In this document: positions 9,567 through 17,621 of the stretch, piece by piece
How positions within the stretch are numbered: the first letter of the stretch is position 1
Layout of the letters: each line of letters opens with the position of its first letter
Origin: Gemmataceae bacterium
GTDB taxonomy: Bacteria > Planctomycetota > Planctomycetia > Gemmatales > Gemmataceae
NCBI GenBank assembly: GCA_009697105.1
Contig: SIAQ01000006.1
Span: forward strand, 1-64,000
Reading direction: 5' to 3'
DNA length: 64,000 bases
Notes under the pieces: model-generated
Seen by the model: the letters and a program-made list of their open reading frames with translations, nothing else
Told to the model about the DNA's origin: nothing
Database searches by the model: none
Position numbers and translations under genes: made by a program

Positions 9567-10223
9567 ATGCCAATGATGGAAGAACTCGCCGCGCTGAACC
9601 TGATTCGTTTTCTCGATTTTTACTTCGCCTTGATCTTCTGCGCCAGCACCTGGCGACGGTTGGGACAGTATTCCAGCGTGGCGAAGCTCGTTCTGGCCGG
9701 GCCGGGCCGTTGGCCTCGCTTGCTGAAGCTCATCAGTGAATATCGCACGATATTGTGGACCTGGTCGATGATCCTACCGGCCCTTCTTGCGCTCGGCGTC
9801 TGGATCGCCCAGATACTAGCGTCCCGGCTTGTCTTTCCCGAGGCGAGCACGCCGCCCGACGGCCTAGACCTCGGCAAACTGCTCGCCCATTGGCCCGCGC
9901 TGCTCGTCGCGCTTCCGCTCGGCGTGGCGATGTTCGCCTTCGATCTCTACAGCCTCTACGTCGTCGGCCAATTCGATCGCGGCGCGATTGAGAAGCACCT
10001 CGATCAGGCAGAGTATTGGCTGCGATCGCGCACCGCGCACGTGGTACGCGTCGTGTCGTTCGGCGTCATCAATCCTCGCCGCATGGTCGCCGAGGAGGTC
10101 GAGAAGGCACTCGTGGAGGTCGGTGACATGCTCAACTTCACGCTGTGGTGGATTACGGTGCAAATGGGCCTGCGCCTCGCCTTCGGCCTGTCGCTCTGGA
10201 TCACATGGGCGGTTAGTCATTAG
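9567..10223 (+). CDS. Unknown three-helix membrane protein
   Basis: I do not recognise a family for this 218-residue protein. It has hydrophobic segments at about 64-86 (WSMILPALLALGVWIAQIL), 109-132 (ALLVALPLGVAMFAFDLYSLYVV) and 190-212 (WWITVQMGLRLAFGLSLWITW), and a soluble, acid-rich stretch (about 135-185) containing EEVEKALVEVGDMLN. Several ATG codons cluster at the start (MPMMEEL); 9567 is the first. It follows the BatA/VWA pair on the same strand after a family A palindrome, so it may belong to the same membrane complex or simply be co-transcribed. Confidence 0.75.
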   Translation: MPMMEELAALNLIRFLDFYFALIFCASTWRRLGQYSSVAKLVLAGPGRWPRLLKLISEYRTILWTWSMILPALLALGVWIAQILASRLVFPEASTPPDGLDLGKLLAHWPALLVALPLGVAMFAFDLYSLYVVGQFDRGAIEKHLDQAEYWLRSRTAHVVRVVSFGVINPRRMVAEEVEKALVEVGDMLNFTLWWITVQMGLRLAFGLSLWITWAVSH

Positions 10224-10289
10224 CCCATCGCCGCTAGCAGCTTGACTTTCCACGGCTGAAAATGTCGTATTTTCAGACGAATCGAATCT

Positions 10290-10360
10290 TTACCGAGCCG
10301 CGGCCGACAGCGAGCGCACGACATCCAGTCGGCCGCTCCCTGACGGTCGCGGCTCGGTAA
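10290..10360. repeat. Palindromic repeat family C, copy C1
   Basis: An imperfect inverted repeat with arms 10290-10314 and 10331-10360. The outer part pairs TTACCGAGCCGCG with CGCGGCTCGGTAA; the inner part has drifted. The same family occurs at 47809-47897 with better preserved arms. Confidence 0.85.
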
Positions 10361-10392
10361 GACGACAATCCCACCCGTCGAAGGGATATTTT

Positions 10393-10423
<31 letters not shown>

Positions 10424-10435
10424 TTTACTAATCCC

Positions 10436-11113
10436 ATGAGCGATTCCATTACGCCGGCGGTGCAGGATTACTTGAAAGCGATTCACAGTCTTGGCGGTGC
10501 CGAGCAGATGGTCTCGCCGATCGACATCGCATCGCGTTTGGGCGTGAAGGCGCCGTCAGTCACCGGTATGCTCAAACGGCTCGAGGCTGCGGGGTTCATT
10601 CGCTACGGTGTCGGGCACGGCGCACAACTTTCGGAATCAGGGATCGGCCATGCGCGGCGAGTGATCCGCCGGCATCGGCTCGTCGAGCTGTTTCTGACGC
10701 GTGTACTCGGACTCGATTGGAGCGAAGTCGATGCCGAGGCCGACGCTCTTGAACACGCTATTTCGCCACGATTGGAGCAGGCGATCGCGGCCCATCTCGG
10801 TGAACCGCTCGAGGATCCGCACGGGCATCCTATCCCCACCGTGCACGGCCACCTGCAGAAACGCGACCTTCAGCCGTTGCACAATTTCCGTCCCGGCCAG
10901 CGTGTGCTTATTCGCGAGGTTCAGGACGACAATTCCGATCGGTTGCGTCATTGGCAGACCATGGGCCTGACGCCCGGCGTCGTCGTGAACTTCATCGCGT
11001 ATCAACCACTCGACGATATGTTTCATCTCGAAGTTGGTGGCCGAACGATTCACGTCGGCAGCGAAGGTTTGGCGGGCCTTCAAGGCGAGTTGGCGGCGGC
11101 GCTCCCATCGTAG
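10436..11113 (+). CDS. DtxR/MntR-family metal-dependent regulator
   Basis: A 225-residue transcription factor that senses Fe(II) or Mn(II) and represses metal-uptake genes. Residues 1-65 form the winged helix (VQDYLKAIHSLG, ASRLGVKAPSVTGMLKRLEAAGFI), 70-140 the dimer and metal domain with RHRLVELFL (H80, E84) and H107, followed by DPHGHPIP, and 150-222 an FeoA/SH3-like domain (FRPGQRVLIREV, LGLTPG-like MGLTPGVVV). The stop TAG is the first three bases of a long repeat. No metal transporter is adjacent, so its targets are elsewhere. Confidence 0.92.
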   Translation: MSDSITPAVQDYLKAIHSLGGAEQMVSPIDIASRLGVKAPSVTGMLKRLEAAGFIRYGVGHGAQLSESGIGHARRVIRRHRLVELFLTRVLGLDWSEVDAEADALEHAISPRLEQAIAAHLGEPLEDPHGHPIPTVHGHLQKRDLQPLHNFRPGQRVLIREVQDDNSDRLRHWQTMGLTPGVVVNFIAYQPLDDMFHLEVGGRTIHVGSEGLAGLQGELAAALPS

Positions 11114-11350
11114 TACGACGCTCCGCGTCGTGTATTTTTGGTCTCCCCACCAATCTTGTGGAAATAGATAGGCAAGCCCAGGGGTGAGGTACGCCGAACC
11201 CCTGGGATACTGCGAACGCGCGGCTTTATCCCAGGGGTTCGGCGTACCTCACCCCTGGGCTTGGTTGAAAATTCCACACGAATGAGGGAGAACCTATTTT
11301 TGTAATACGACGCAACGCATCGAAAAACAAAGACGCGGAGCGTCGTACTA
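11111..11350. repeat. Outer inverted repeat (family F) enclosing a family B palindrome
   Basis: The arms are 11111-11129 (TAGTACGACGCTCCGCGTC) and 11332-11350, perfectly complementary over 19 bases and 200 bases apart. Between them sits a complete family B element (11173-11263). The outer TAG triplets are the stop codons of both flanking convergent genes (DtxR-type regulator ending at 11113 and the minus-strand gene ending at 11348). Confidence 0.93.
11173..11263. repeat. Palindromic repeat family B, copy B2 (best example)
   Basis: Two 36-base arms (11173-11208 and 11228-11263) are perfectly complementary around a 19-base loop. Each arm also contains its own inverted repeat, CCCAGGGGT and ACCCCTGGG, so the element can fold either as one long hairpin or as two small ones. 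Confidence 0.95.
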
Positions 11351-11866
11351 CATTGGCTTCGGCGCCGGGTCCATCGCAATGGCGCAGGCGAGCAGCATCA
11401 TGCGCAGAAACGGATTGGTGGTCTGTGTTGCGTTGAACGTCAATTCGACCGTATTCGATTCACACACACGGATGCCGGCGATCTCGATACCGGCTGGATC
11501 GACGATGCGCACATGGGTCGAATCGACTTTGCTGACATACGCCAGGCAGTCGCCCACCGACGAGATTAGCGTCCGCGCATAGACGCTGCCGACGTGCATG
11601 TCCTCGGCGTCGCTCAATTCCCACACGTTGAACAAGCTCCACGATTGCCGCATTTGCATCAGTTCGGAATCGTCATCGCCCTCGACCACGTTGAGCCGGG
11701 CCGACCGCAACCACGAAAACCATGACGATGCCGGCACGCCCCTCAACCGTACCGCGCCAAGGCGTTTCCCATCGGCATCGGCAATCGGGCGCAACCATGT
11801 CGGTTCGCCTTCGGTGTCGGCCGATTTCGACCACTGCCGCAGGCGAAGGCTTGGGTGTTCCAACAT
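11348..11866 (-). CDS. Conserved-looking protein of unknown function
   Basis: I do not recognise this 172-residue protein. It is soluble, beta-rich by composition, with LRLRQW at the start, GKRLGAVRLR near 32-41, and a C-terminal hydrophobic helix (NPFLRMMLLACAIAM) that resembles the C-terminal segment of scramblase/LURP-one-like folds; that similarity is only an impression. ATG 11866 is the only good start. The stop codon is provided by the end of the outer repeat at 11332-11350. It is convergent with the DtxR-type gene. Confidence 0.7.
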   Translation of the reverse strand: MLEHPSLRLRQWSKSADTEGEPTWLRPIADADGKRLGAVRLRGVPASSWFSWLRSARLNVVEGDDDSELMQMRQSWSLFNVWELSDAEDMHVGSVYARTLISSVGDCLAYVSKVDSTHVRIVDPAGIEIAGIRVCESNTVELTFNATQTTNPFLRMMLLACAIAMDPAPKPM

Positions 11867-11990
11867 GGCCTATCTCGTTCGAATAAATGGTCCGGAGTGT
11901 ATTTTAGCGATCTGAGTTGCCTGGCGTAAAACAGTGAGCTAAGGTTGTTTCGGAACAGAAACGAGGCACCCGTCTGAGAGATTGCACCCC

Positions 11991-12149
11991 ATGAACTTCG
12001 TCGTTTGCGCGACCTCGGCGTTAGCCGTGGCGAGCCTATTCTACGTCTGGCGAGCCTATCACCAACAAATCGAACATCGCGACAAGATGTTGCGTGAACG
12101 CGTCGCCTATATGCTCTGGGTGATGGCGAATGGCGTACCGGAACACTGA
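11991..12149 (+). CDS. Small single-span membrane protein (52 aa)
   Basis: A short frame from ATG 11991 encodes 52 residues: a hydrophobic N-terminal helix (VVCATSALAVASLFYVW, about 4-20) followed by a basic amphipathic tail with HQQIEHRDKMLRERVAY. The clean topology, the charged tail and the position between a gap and a family B palindrome suggest a real gene. It could be a small membrane anchor or regulator; no function can be given. The palindrome begins three bases after the stop. Confidence 0.55.
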   Translation: MNFVVCATSALAVASLFYVWRAYHQQIEHRDKMLRERVAYMLWVMANGVPEH

Positions 12150-12151
12150 TT

Positions 12152-12238
12152 CAAGCCCAGTGGGTGAGGTACTCCGAACCCTTGGGATATGCGTGTGCAC
12201 GAATCCCAGGGGTTCGGCGTACCTCACCCCTGTGCTTG
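12152..12238. repeat. Palindromic repeat family B, copy B3
   Basis: Full-length family B element directly behind the 52-residue gene and 12 bases before the putative hisF -35 box. The arms carry several mismatches (left arm CCCAGTGGGTG, right arm CCCCTGTGC), so it is an older or decaying copy. Confidence 0.9.
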
Positions 12239-12249
12239 AATTGATATTC

Positions 12250-12278
12250 ATGTCACCGTCAACTTGTATCGATATACT
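12250..12278 (+). promoter_or_regulatory. Candidate sigma-70-type promoter of hisF
   Basis: ATGTCA (12250-12255) and TATACT (12273-12278) are separated by 17 bases, 45 bases ahead of the chosen hisF start. The -10 box is close to consensus, the -35 box matches four of six positions. Confidence 0.4.
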
Positions 12279-12322
12279 AACGACGTTGGTTGGTGGGGCT
12301 GCCAATTCGTCGAGAGCGTATC

Positions 12323-13093
12323 GTGCTTGCCAAGCGAATCATTCCGTGTTTGGACGTTGACCGTGGCCGCGTGGTCAAAGGCGTCAACTTTGTCAACCTG
12401 CGCGACGCGGGCGATCCCGTCGAGGTCGCGCGGCGATACGAGGAGCAAGGCGCCGACGAACTCGTGTTTCTCGACATCAGCGCCAGCCACGAAGGCCGCG
12501 CGATCATGCTGGATGTCGTTCGCCGCGTGTCGGAACAAATCTTCATGCCGTTTACTGTCGGCGGCGGGATTCGCACCATTGATGATGCGACCCGACTAAT
12601 TCAAGCCGGCGCGGAAAAAGTCAGCATCAACTCGGCGGCGGTACGCGATCCGAATTTGGTCACGCAGGTGGCCGAGCGGTTTGGCCGATGCGCGACGGTC
12701 GTCAATATCGATCCGCGCCGGGTAAATCGCGATGGGCGCATCGTGTGGGAAGTGCACGTCAACGGCGGCCGCGTGCCGACCGGGCTTGAAGCGGTGGCCT
12801 GGGCGTTGCATGTCGAAGAGCTTGGCGCGGGCGAGATCGTGTTGACGTCGATGGACGCCGATGGGACGAAGGTCGGTTACGACATCGAGATGACCTCGGC
12901 GGTGTCGAGCGCCGTGAGCGTGCCGGTTGTGGCGAGCGGTGGGGCGGGATCGCCGGAACACCTATATCAGGTCTTGACGGTCGGAAAAGCGGATGCCGCC
13001 TTGGCCGCCAGTATTTTCCACTACAATGAATATGGCATACGCGATACGAAACGTTACCTTGCCGAGCGTGGTGTGGTTGTGCGATTGGCGTGA
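12323..13093 (+). CDS. hisF: Imidazole glycerol phosphate synthase, cyclase subunit
   Basis: HisF forms a complex with the glutaminase HisH; it uses ammonia to convert PRFAR into imidazole glycerol phosphate and AICAR in histidine synthesis. I place the start at GTG 12323 ([12 protein letters not shown]), giving 256 residues, the usual length, with GAGAG seven bases upstream; the longer frame to TTG 12290 adds a tail foreign to the family. Catalytic D11 (CLDVD) and D130 (VVNIDP) fall exactly at their family positions, and the phosphate loops GGGIR and ASGGAG are intact. No other his gene is near, so the pathway is dispersed here. Confidence 0.97.
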   Translation: MLAKRIIPCLDVDRGRVVKGVNFVNLRDAGDPVEVARRYEEQGADELVFLDISASHEGRAIMLDVVRRVSEQIFMPFTVGGGIRTIDDATRLIQAGAEKVSINSAAVRDPNLVTQVAERFGRCATVVNIDPRRVNRDGRIVWEVHVNGGRVPTGLEAVAWALHVEELGAGEIVLTSMDADGTKVGYDIEMTSAVSSAVSVPVVASGGAGSPEHLYQVLTVGKADAALAASIFHYNEYGIRDTKRYLAERGVVVRLA

Positions 13094-13117
13094 TGCCGTT
13101 TTCATCCGAGGAAATCC

Positions 13118-14521
13118 ATGTCGACAAGTCCGCAAGTTGTGAAGCCGGCTCAACCCGTAACGAAACCAGCCGAAGTCGTGAAACCTGCGCAGGCTCCACT
13201 TGCCAAGGCGCCGGACGGTACGGTCAAGGTGACAGTGCAAGCGCCTCCCAGGCCTGCTTCGCCGACGGCGCCGGGAGCGATTCCGGCGATGCCTCCGCAA
13301 CCCGGTGTTACTAAACCAACCGACGACGCGAAACCCGCCGCACCGCTCTTCTCGAGCGATCCCGCCGATCCCGTCAAGGTTCCGGAGGATATTGCCACCG
13401 ACCCGGTCATAATCGCGACGATCGCCAAAGAGCCCGAGGTCAACAAAATCTTTCGTCTCGTCATGAAGTTGCAAGCGTCCGATCTACACCTCAAGGTCAC
13501 CCAACCCCCGATGATGCGGCTGCGCGGCGATATTCGTCGCATGGACATGAGACCGCTCTCGCAGGAGGACATGGAACGCTTGATGTACCCAATTCTTACG
13601 CCCAAGCTGCGAAAGATTCTCGACGATGAAGGCGGCGTTGACTTTTCGTGGGTCATCGGGGCCGACGAATGCCGATTCCGTGTCAGCTTGTTTCGGCAGC
13701 GTGGCCGACTGTCGCTGGTTGCTCGGCGCGTGAACAATTCCATCCCCGATTTCGCGGGCCTCGGCCTGCCGCCCATCATTGAGAAACTGTGCAAATTCCC
13801 CGAAGGCCTGGTCGTCATCGCCGGCGTAACCGGGTCGGGCAAGAGTACCACGATCGCCTCGATGATCGACTACATCGCTGCATCCGAACCGTTGCATATC
13901 CTCACCTGCGAAGACCCCATCGAATTCGTCTTCGAGGATAAACTGGCGTATATCAACCAGCGTGAGATCGGTCTCGATTCCAAGGACTGGCACAAGGCCC
14001 TCAAAGACGCCGTGCGACAGGACCCCGACATCATCCTCGTCGGCGAGTTGCGCGATGTCGAAACCTTTGAAGCCGCCGTGCACGCGGCCGAAACGGGCCA
14101 CTTGGTGTTCGGCACGATCCACGCGTCCAGTGCGGGCACGACGATCAACCGCATCATGGACTTGTTCCCGCCGGATAAGCATCCCGCCATCCGCCAGGCG
14201 CTGGCGAATAACCTGAAGGCCGTCGTTGCCCAGAAGCTCGTCAAGAGTATCAAGCCAGGCAAGTCACGTTTGCCCACGAACGAAATCATGATCGTCAATT
14301 CGATGATCAGGGCGCTGATCCAGCGTGGCGATGACTATAAGATCCCCGACGCGATCCGCATTGGTTATCAGGAAGGCATGGTCGATTTCAACGAGAACCT
14401 GCGTCAGCTTGCCGAGCGAGGGGACATCGAGAAATCGGTGGCGCTCGAATATTCGCCGAACCCGGATCAACTCAAAATGATGCTCAAGGGCATCAAAGTT
14501 GCCACTCCGGGTATCTTGTAA
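13118..14521 (+). CDS. PilT-like type IV pilus/secretion ATPase
   Basis: A 467-residue hexameric ATPase of the type II/IV secretion superfamily, closest to the PilT retraction ATPases. Residues 1-100 are a Pro/Ala/Lys-rich, probably disordered extension that PilT lacks. The core follows: Walker A GVTGSGKSTT at about 236-245, the Asp box, Walker B DIILVGELRD, the His box with TIHASS, and PilT-like AIRQALANNLKAVVAQKLV. GAGG lies ahead of ATG 13118. A second ATPase of the GspE/PilB branch follows on the same strand, so the pair could drive extension and retraction or a secretion system; no pilin gene is present in the window. Confidence 0.9.
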   Translation: MSTSPQVVKPAQPVTKPAEVVKPAQAPLAKAPDGTVKVTVQAPPRPASPTAPGAIPAMPPQPGVTKPTDDAKPAAPLFSSDPADPVKVPEDIATDPVIIATIAKEPEVNKIFRLVMKLQASDLHLKVTQPPMMRLRGDIRRMDMRPLSQEDMERLMYPILTPKLRKILDDEGGVDFSWVIGADECRFRVSLFRQRGRLSLVARRVNNSIPDFAGLGLPPIIEKLCKFPEGLVVIAGVTGSGKSTTIASMIDYIAASEPLHILTCEDPIEFVFEDKLAYINQREIGLDSKDWHKALKDAVRQDPDIILVGELRDVETFEAAVHAAETGHLVFGTIHASSAGTTINRIMDLFPPDKHPAIRQALANNLKAVVAQKLVKSIKPGKSRLPTNEIMIVNSMIRALIQRGDDYKIPDAIRIGYQEGMVDFNENLRQLAERGDIEKSVALEYSPNPDQLKMMLKGIKVATPGIL

Positions 14522-14528
14522 GCTCTGC

Positions 14529-14590
14529 CATATAGCCCGCCATTTATGGCGGGTTAACTACCCTACCTTCCATGAATGGCAGGCTATATG
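14529..14590. repeat. Palindromic repeat family J
   Basis: Arms 14529-14549 and 14570-14590 (CATATAGCCCGCCATTTATGG type, two mismatches in 21) flank a 20-base loop. The left arm contains the smaller palindrome CCCGCCATTTATGGCGGG. It lies between the two secretion ATPase genes and inside a spurious N-terminal extension of the second. Confidence 0.85.
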
Positions 14591-14615
14591 CAGTAGCGCC
14601 TTACACGCACGATCC

Positions 14616-16370
14616 ATGAAACCTTATGTACCTACTGCGACGATCGTTCTGAGAACAAGCCTGATCGCCGGGTTCATACTCGCTGCGCCTGCCATAGCGA
14701 GCGCTAATCCCTCCTTTCCACGCGGGCTTGGGTTTTATTTCGATCCACTAAGACTTGCAGCACTGATCGCATCATTCATTGGCTGGGTCAAGCTCTGCGC
14801 GTGGGTCGATGAGGATGCCGCCCACTACAAGATCCCTGCCGTGTTCTGGAACAGCCTGCTTCTGGTCAATGGGATAGCGGGATTTCTGTTGATTTGGGGT
14901 CTGCCCGTATTTTGGCTGGCCACGCTTTTCTTTTGGTCCACCGTTTTGGCAGGATCGTACTGGTACATTTGTAAACGCAATCGTCGGGCGGCTGTAGAGG
15001 ATCAACTGTTCAATCGCGAACATTTCCAACGACTCGTCCAGAAGTACTTCAGGCGCACCAAGACAAAAGCGAAGCTCACCATCACGGACGGCGTCCCCGT
15101 TAAGTTCATTAGTCGATCGGTCAGCGGCGAAGTCGAGGACGCCGATCGTGTCGACCGCGTGCAGCAATCGAAGGGCTACCGCGCCGCGCAGGAACTTATC
15201 TACAACGCTCTCGAACGCCGCGCTACCGACATCCACCTCGAACCGACCGCGAATGAGATGGCCGTCCGTCTCCGTATTGACGGAATGATGATCAATATCA
15301 CGCCGTACAATCGCGCGATGGGCGATGGCGTCGTCAATGTCTTCAAGGTACTCTGCAACCTCGATATTACCGAGAGACGCAAGCCGCAGGACGGCAGTTT
15401 CTCCGCCCATGTAAAAAATCGAGTCGTCGAATTTCGAGTGGCAACGGCAGGCAGCGTTGTCGGCGAAAAGCTCGTCATGCGCGTGCTCGATACTGCCGCC
15501 CAACTCGCCGACCTCGGGCAGGTCGGTATGACGGAATCGATGCAAACGGAGGTTCGCGACATCATCGCCAGACCGCACGGACTATTCCTCGTTTGTGGAC
15601 CCACCGGATCGGGCAAGAGCACGACGCTTTACGCTTGCCTGCACGAGATCGATCGCTTCTCGCAAAACATCATTACTGTCGAAAATCCAGTCGAATATCG
15701 CCTCGATGGCGTGACGCAGATTGAAATCAACCCGAAGGCGGGCAAGACGTTCGCATCGGAGTTGCGCAGCATTCTCAGGCAAGACCCCGATGTCATCCTG
15801 ATCGGTGAAATTCGCGACAAGGAAACCGCCGAGATCGCCTGCCAGGCCGCCCAGACCGGGCATCTCGTCTTTAGCACCGTGCACGCCAATGATTCGGTGA
15901 CGGCCATCGCTCGCATGATCGATCTTGGCGTGCCTCCATTCATGTTGTCCTCCGCGCTGCAGGCGGTGCTTGCCCAACGGCTCGTTCGGATGCTCTGTAA
16001 ATCGTGTCGAGTTCGCATGAAGCCATCGGCGGAAACATTGAAGAAGCTGAAAATCGATCCCGACGCGGTCCGCTACACCTACCGCGTGTTCGATTCTGCG
16101 GAGGACAGGGAGGATGACGCCGATGCAGGTACCGAGGAGGTCGATATCTGCGAAGCATGTGGCGGGGCGGGTTACTTTAAGCGAACCGGCATCTTCGAGC
16201 TTCTCGTGCTGAATGAAAAAATCCGCGAACTTATCCGCGAGAATCCGAACATCCCCGAGATTCGCCGGGTCGCCACGGAGCATAGCCTGAAGACACTCTT
16301 CGAGGACGGCGCCCGCCTCGTCATTGAGGGTGCGACCTCGATTCAGGAGTTGCTGCGCGTCAGTAAATAA
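14616..16370 (+). CDS. GspE/PilB-like ATPase with N-terminal membrane segments
   Basis: A 584-residue secretion ATPase. The start is ATG 14616; the longer frame runs through the family J palindrome and is implausible. Instead of the usual soluble N1 domain there is a hydrophobic N-terminus: a signal-like segment at 8-29 (ending APAIASA), a helix at about 43-62 and a long pair at about 74-110 (FWNSLLLVNGIAGFLLIWG, FWLATLFFWSTVL). The ATPase part is complete: ATDIHLEP motif, Walker A GPTGSGKSTT near 327, Asp box, Walker B DVILIGEIRD, TVHAND, and the four-cysteine zinc site CKSC...CEAC. It is probably held at the membrane by its own domain. Confidence 0.9.
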   Translation: MKPYVPTATIVLRTSLIAGFILAAPAIASANPSFPRGLGFYFDPLRLAALIASFIGWVKLCAWVDEDAAHYKIPAVFWNSLLLVNGIAGFLLIWGLPVFWLATLFFWSTVLAGSYWYICKRNRRAAVEDQLFNREHFQRLVQKYFRRTKTKAKLTITDGVPVKFISRSVSGEVEDADRVDRVQQSKGYRAAQELIYNALERRATDIHLEPTANEMAVRLRIDGMMINITPYNRAMGDGVVNVFKVLCNLDITERRKPQDGSFSAHVKNRVVEFRVATAGSVVGEKLVMRVLDTAAQLADLGQVGMTESMQTEVRDIIARPHGLFLVCGPTGSGKSTTLYACLHEIDRFSQNIITVENPVEYRLDGVTQIEINPKAGKTFASELRSILRQDPDVILIGEIRDKETAEIACQAAQTGHLVFSTVHANDSVTAIARMIDLGVPPFMLSSALQAVLAQRLVRMLCKSCRVRMKPSAETLKKLKIDPDAVRYTYRVFDSAEDREDDADAGTEEVDICEACGGAGYFKRTGIFELLVLNEKIRELIRENPNIPEIRRVATEHSLKTLFEDGARLVIEGATSIQELLRVSK

Positions 16371-16374
16371 TTCT

Positions 16375-16459
16375 CTGTTTAGCCGTTCGCCTTTGGTGAG
16401 CACGACTGGTGTGGCGAGCGGCACATGTTCGCGCTCGCCGAATGCGAGCAGCTCAACAG
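16375..16459. repeat. Palindromic repeat family G, degenerate copy
   Basis: The arms (about 16375-16402 and 16427-16459) still match the GTTTAGCCGCTCGCC family but contain several substitutions, for example CTGTTTAGCCGTTCGCC against GCGAGCAGCTCAACAG. It lies between the GspE-like and CvpA-like genes. Confidence 0.75.
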
Positions 16460-16486
16460 GAAACAAATTGTGTTGGTGGACTCAAT

Positions 16487-17128
16487 ATGCTTTTCGTCGC
16501 AACTGTCGTGATTATGCTGATCATCGCCTACTTTCAGTATTCCAACGGGCTGTTCAGTTCCGTGGCGATGCTCCTGAAAGTCGTGCTTGCCGGATTGATC
16601 GCTTTCAACTTCTGGGAGCCGATCGCCGATGCGCTGGATCCGATCTTGGCCAGCAATCAACTCGCAGGCTGCGAGGATTTTGTGGTGCTGGTCGGATTGT
16701 ACGCGGCGGCGCTGTCTCTCTTGCGCATCACCACCAACTACCTCGCGCCCGACATGCTCACCGAGCACGGGTATTTTCAGTATGTCGGCGCCTCGGGTGT
16801 CGGCCTCGCTACCGGTTATCTCGTCACGGGGTTCCTGGTATGCGCGATGCAGACGTTGCCGCTTGATGAGCGATTCCTCGCTTATGAGCCACGCTCGGCG
16901 AGCGAGTCACCGTTCCGAACCCTTGTGCCGCCCGATCGCGTTTGGCTTTCGCTGATGCGCCACGCCGGTGCCGTGCCGCTCGGTCATGCAGGCGCGGACG
17001 ACAAAAAAACCTTCGACCAGCACGGCACCTTTGAGCTACGTTATCGACGTCATCGCCGCGGCTTCGAGGGCAAGGCGCCGATCGGCTATCAAGGTGAATT
17101 CGATTTTGAACTCGGCAAACTAAAGTGA
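16487..17128 (+). CDS. CvpA-family membrane protein
   Basis: A 213-residue integral membrane protein. I use ATG 16487 (MLFVATVVIMLIIAYFQYSNG); the frame further upstream reads through a repeat. Four helices are visible at about 2-20, 24-48, 66-85 and 105-125, with the CvpA-like pattern of a first helix leading into FSSVAMLLKVVLAGLIAF. The C-terminal 80 residues are soluble and polar. CvpA proteins are linked to colicin V production, purine starvation and envelope stress. It follows the two secretion ATPases on the same strand, possibly only by position. Confidence 0.7.
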   Translation: MLFVATVVIMLIIAYFQYSNGLFSSVAMLLKVVLAGLIAFNFWEPIADALDPILASNQLAGCEDFVVLVGLYAAALSLLRITTNYLAPDMLTEHGYFQYVGASGVGLATGYLVTGFLVCAMQTLPLDERFLAYEPRSASESPFRTLVPPDRVWLSLMRHAGAVPLGHAGADDKKTFDQHGTFELRYRRHRRGFEGKAPIGYQGEFDFELGKLK

Positions 17129-17139
17129 TGTACCCCAGA

Positions 17140-17594
17140 TTTTTCACCACAGAGGCACAGCGCGGCGAGCCGCAACAGCATTGGATGAAGAAAATTCAGC
17201 CACGGAAGCACACGGAAAAACACGGAAGAAAACAATGGCCGTAGTTCCCAGAATTAGCCACGGATGAAGCACGGATAGAAGATGATGGTGAAATTTCCTC
17301 GTTTTTCGTACCTGTTCTGCCTTTTATCCGTGTTTCATCCGTGTTCAATCCGTGGCTAATTTGATTATGGAATGGTAGCGTTTTCAATGAGTGTCTTTGT
17401 CCGTGTTAATTCCGTGTGCTTCCGTGGCTAAATTCTTCGCAGGCTACGCAGAATTACCTCGAATAGTAGTACAGAGACATCGAGAAGAGGAGGGCAGCAA
17501 TAATTCACAACGAACATAATCTGGCGGTCGGGGTTAGCTGCGACACCATTTCTCTATTGGCTTTCTCTGTGCCTCTGTGTCTCTGCGGTGAAAC
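17140..17594. repeat. Triple nested inverted repeats filling a 493-bp gene-free region
   Basis: Three different inverted repeats are stacked concentrically. The outer arms are 17140-17160 (CACCACAGAGGCACAG) and 17565-17594 (CTCTGTGCCTCTGTG, then GGTGAAAC). The middle arms are about 17191-17225 (CAGCCACGGAAGCACACGG) and 17399-17434. The inner arms are 17253-17281 (TTAGCCACGGATGAAGCACG) and 17321-17360. The inner and middle sequences are variants of the same CACGGA-rich theme. Nothing else is visible between the CvpA-like and TPP-enzyme genes; short ORFs here are by-products of the repeats. Confidence 0.9.
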
Positions 17595-17621
17595 TTTCTG
17601 CCGACGGGGACACGTGAAGCG

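Noticed and set aside
17140-17594. CRISPR array
   Set aside because: The repeats are inverted and nested, not evenly spaced direct repeats with unique spacers, and no cas gene is present.
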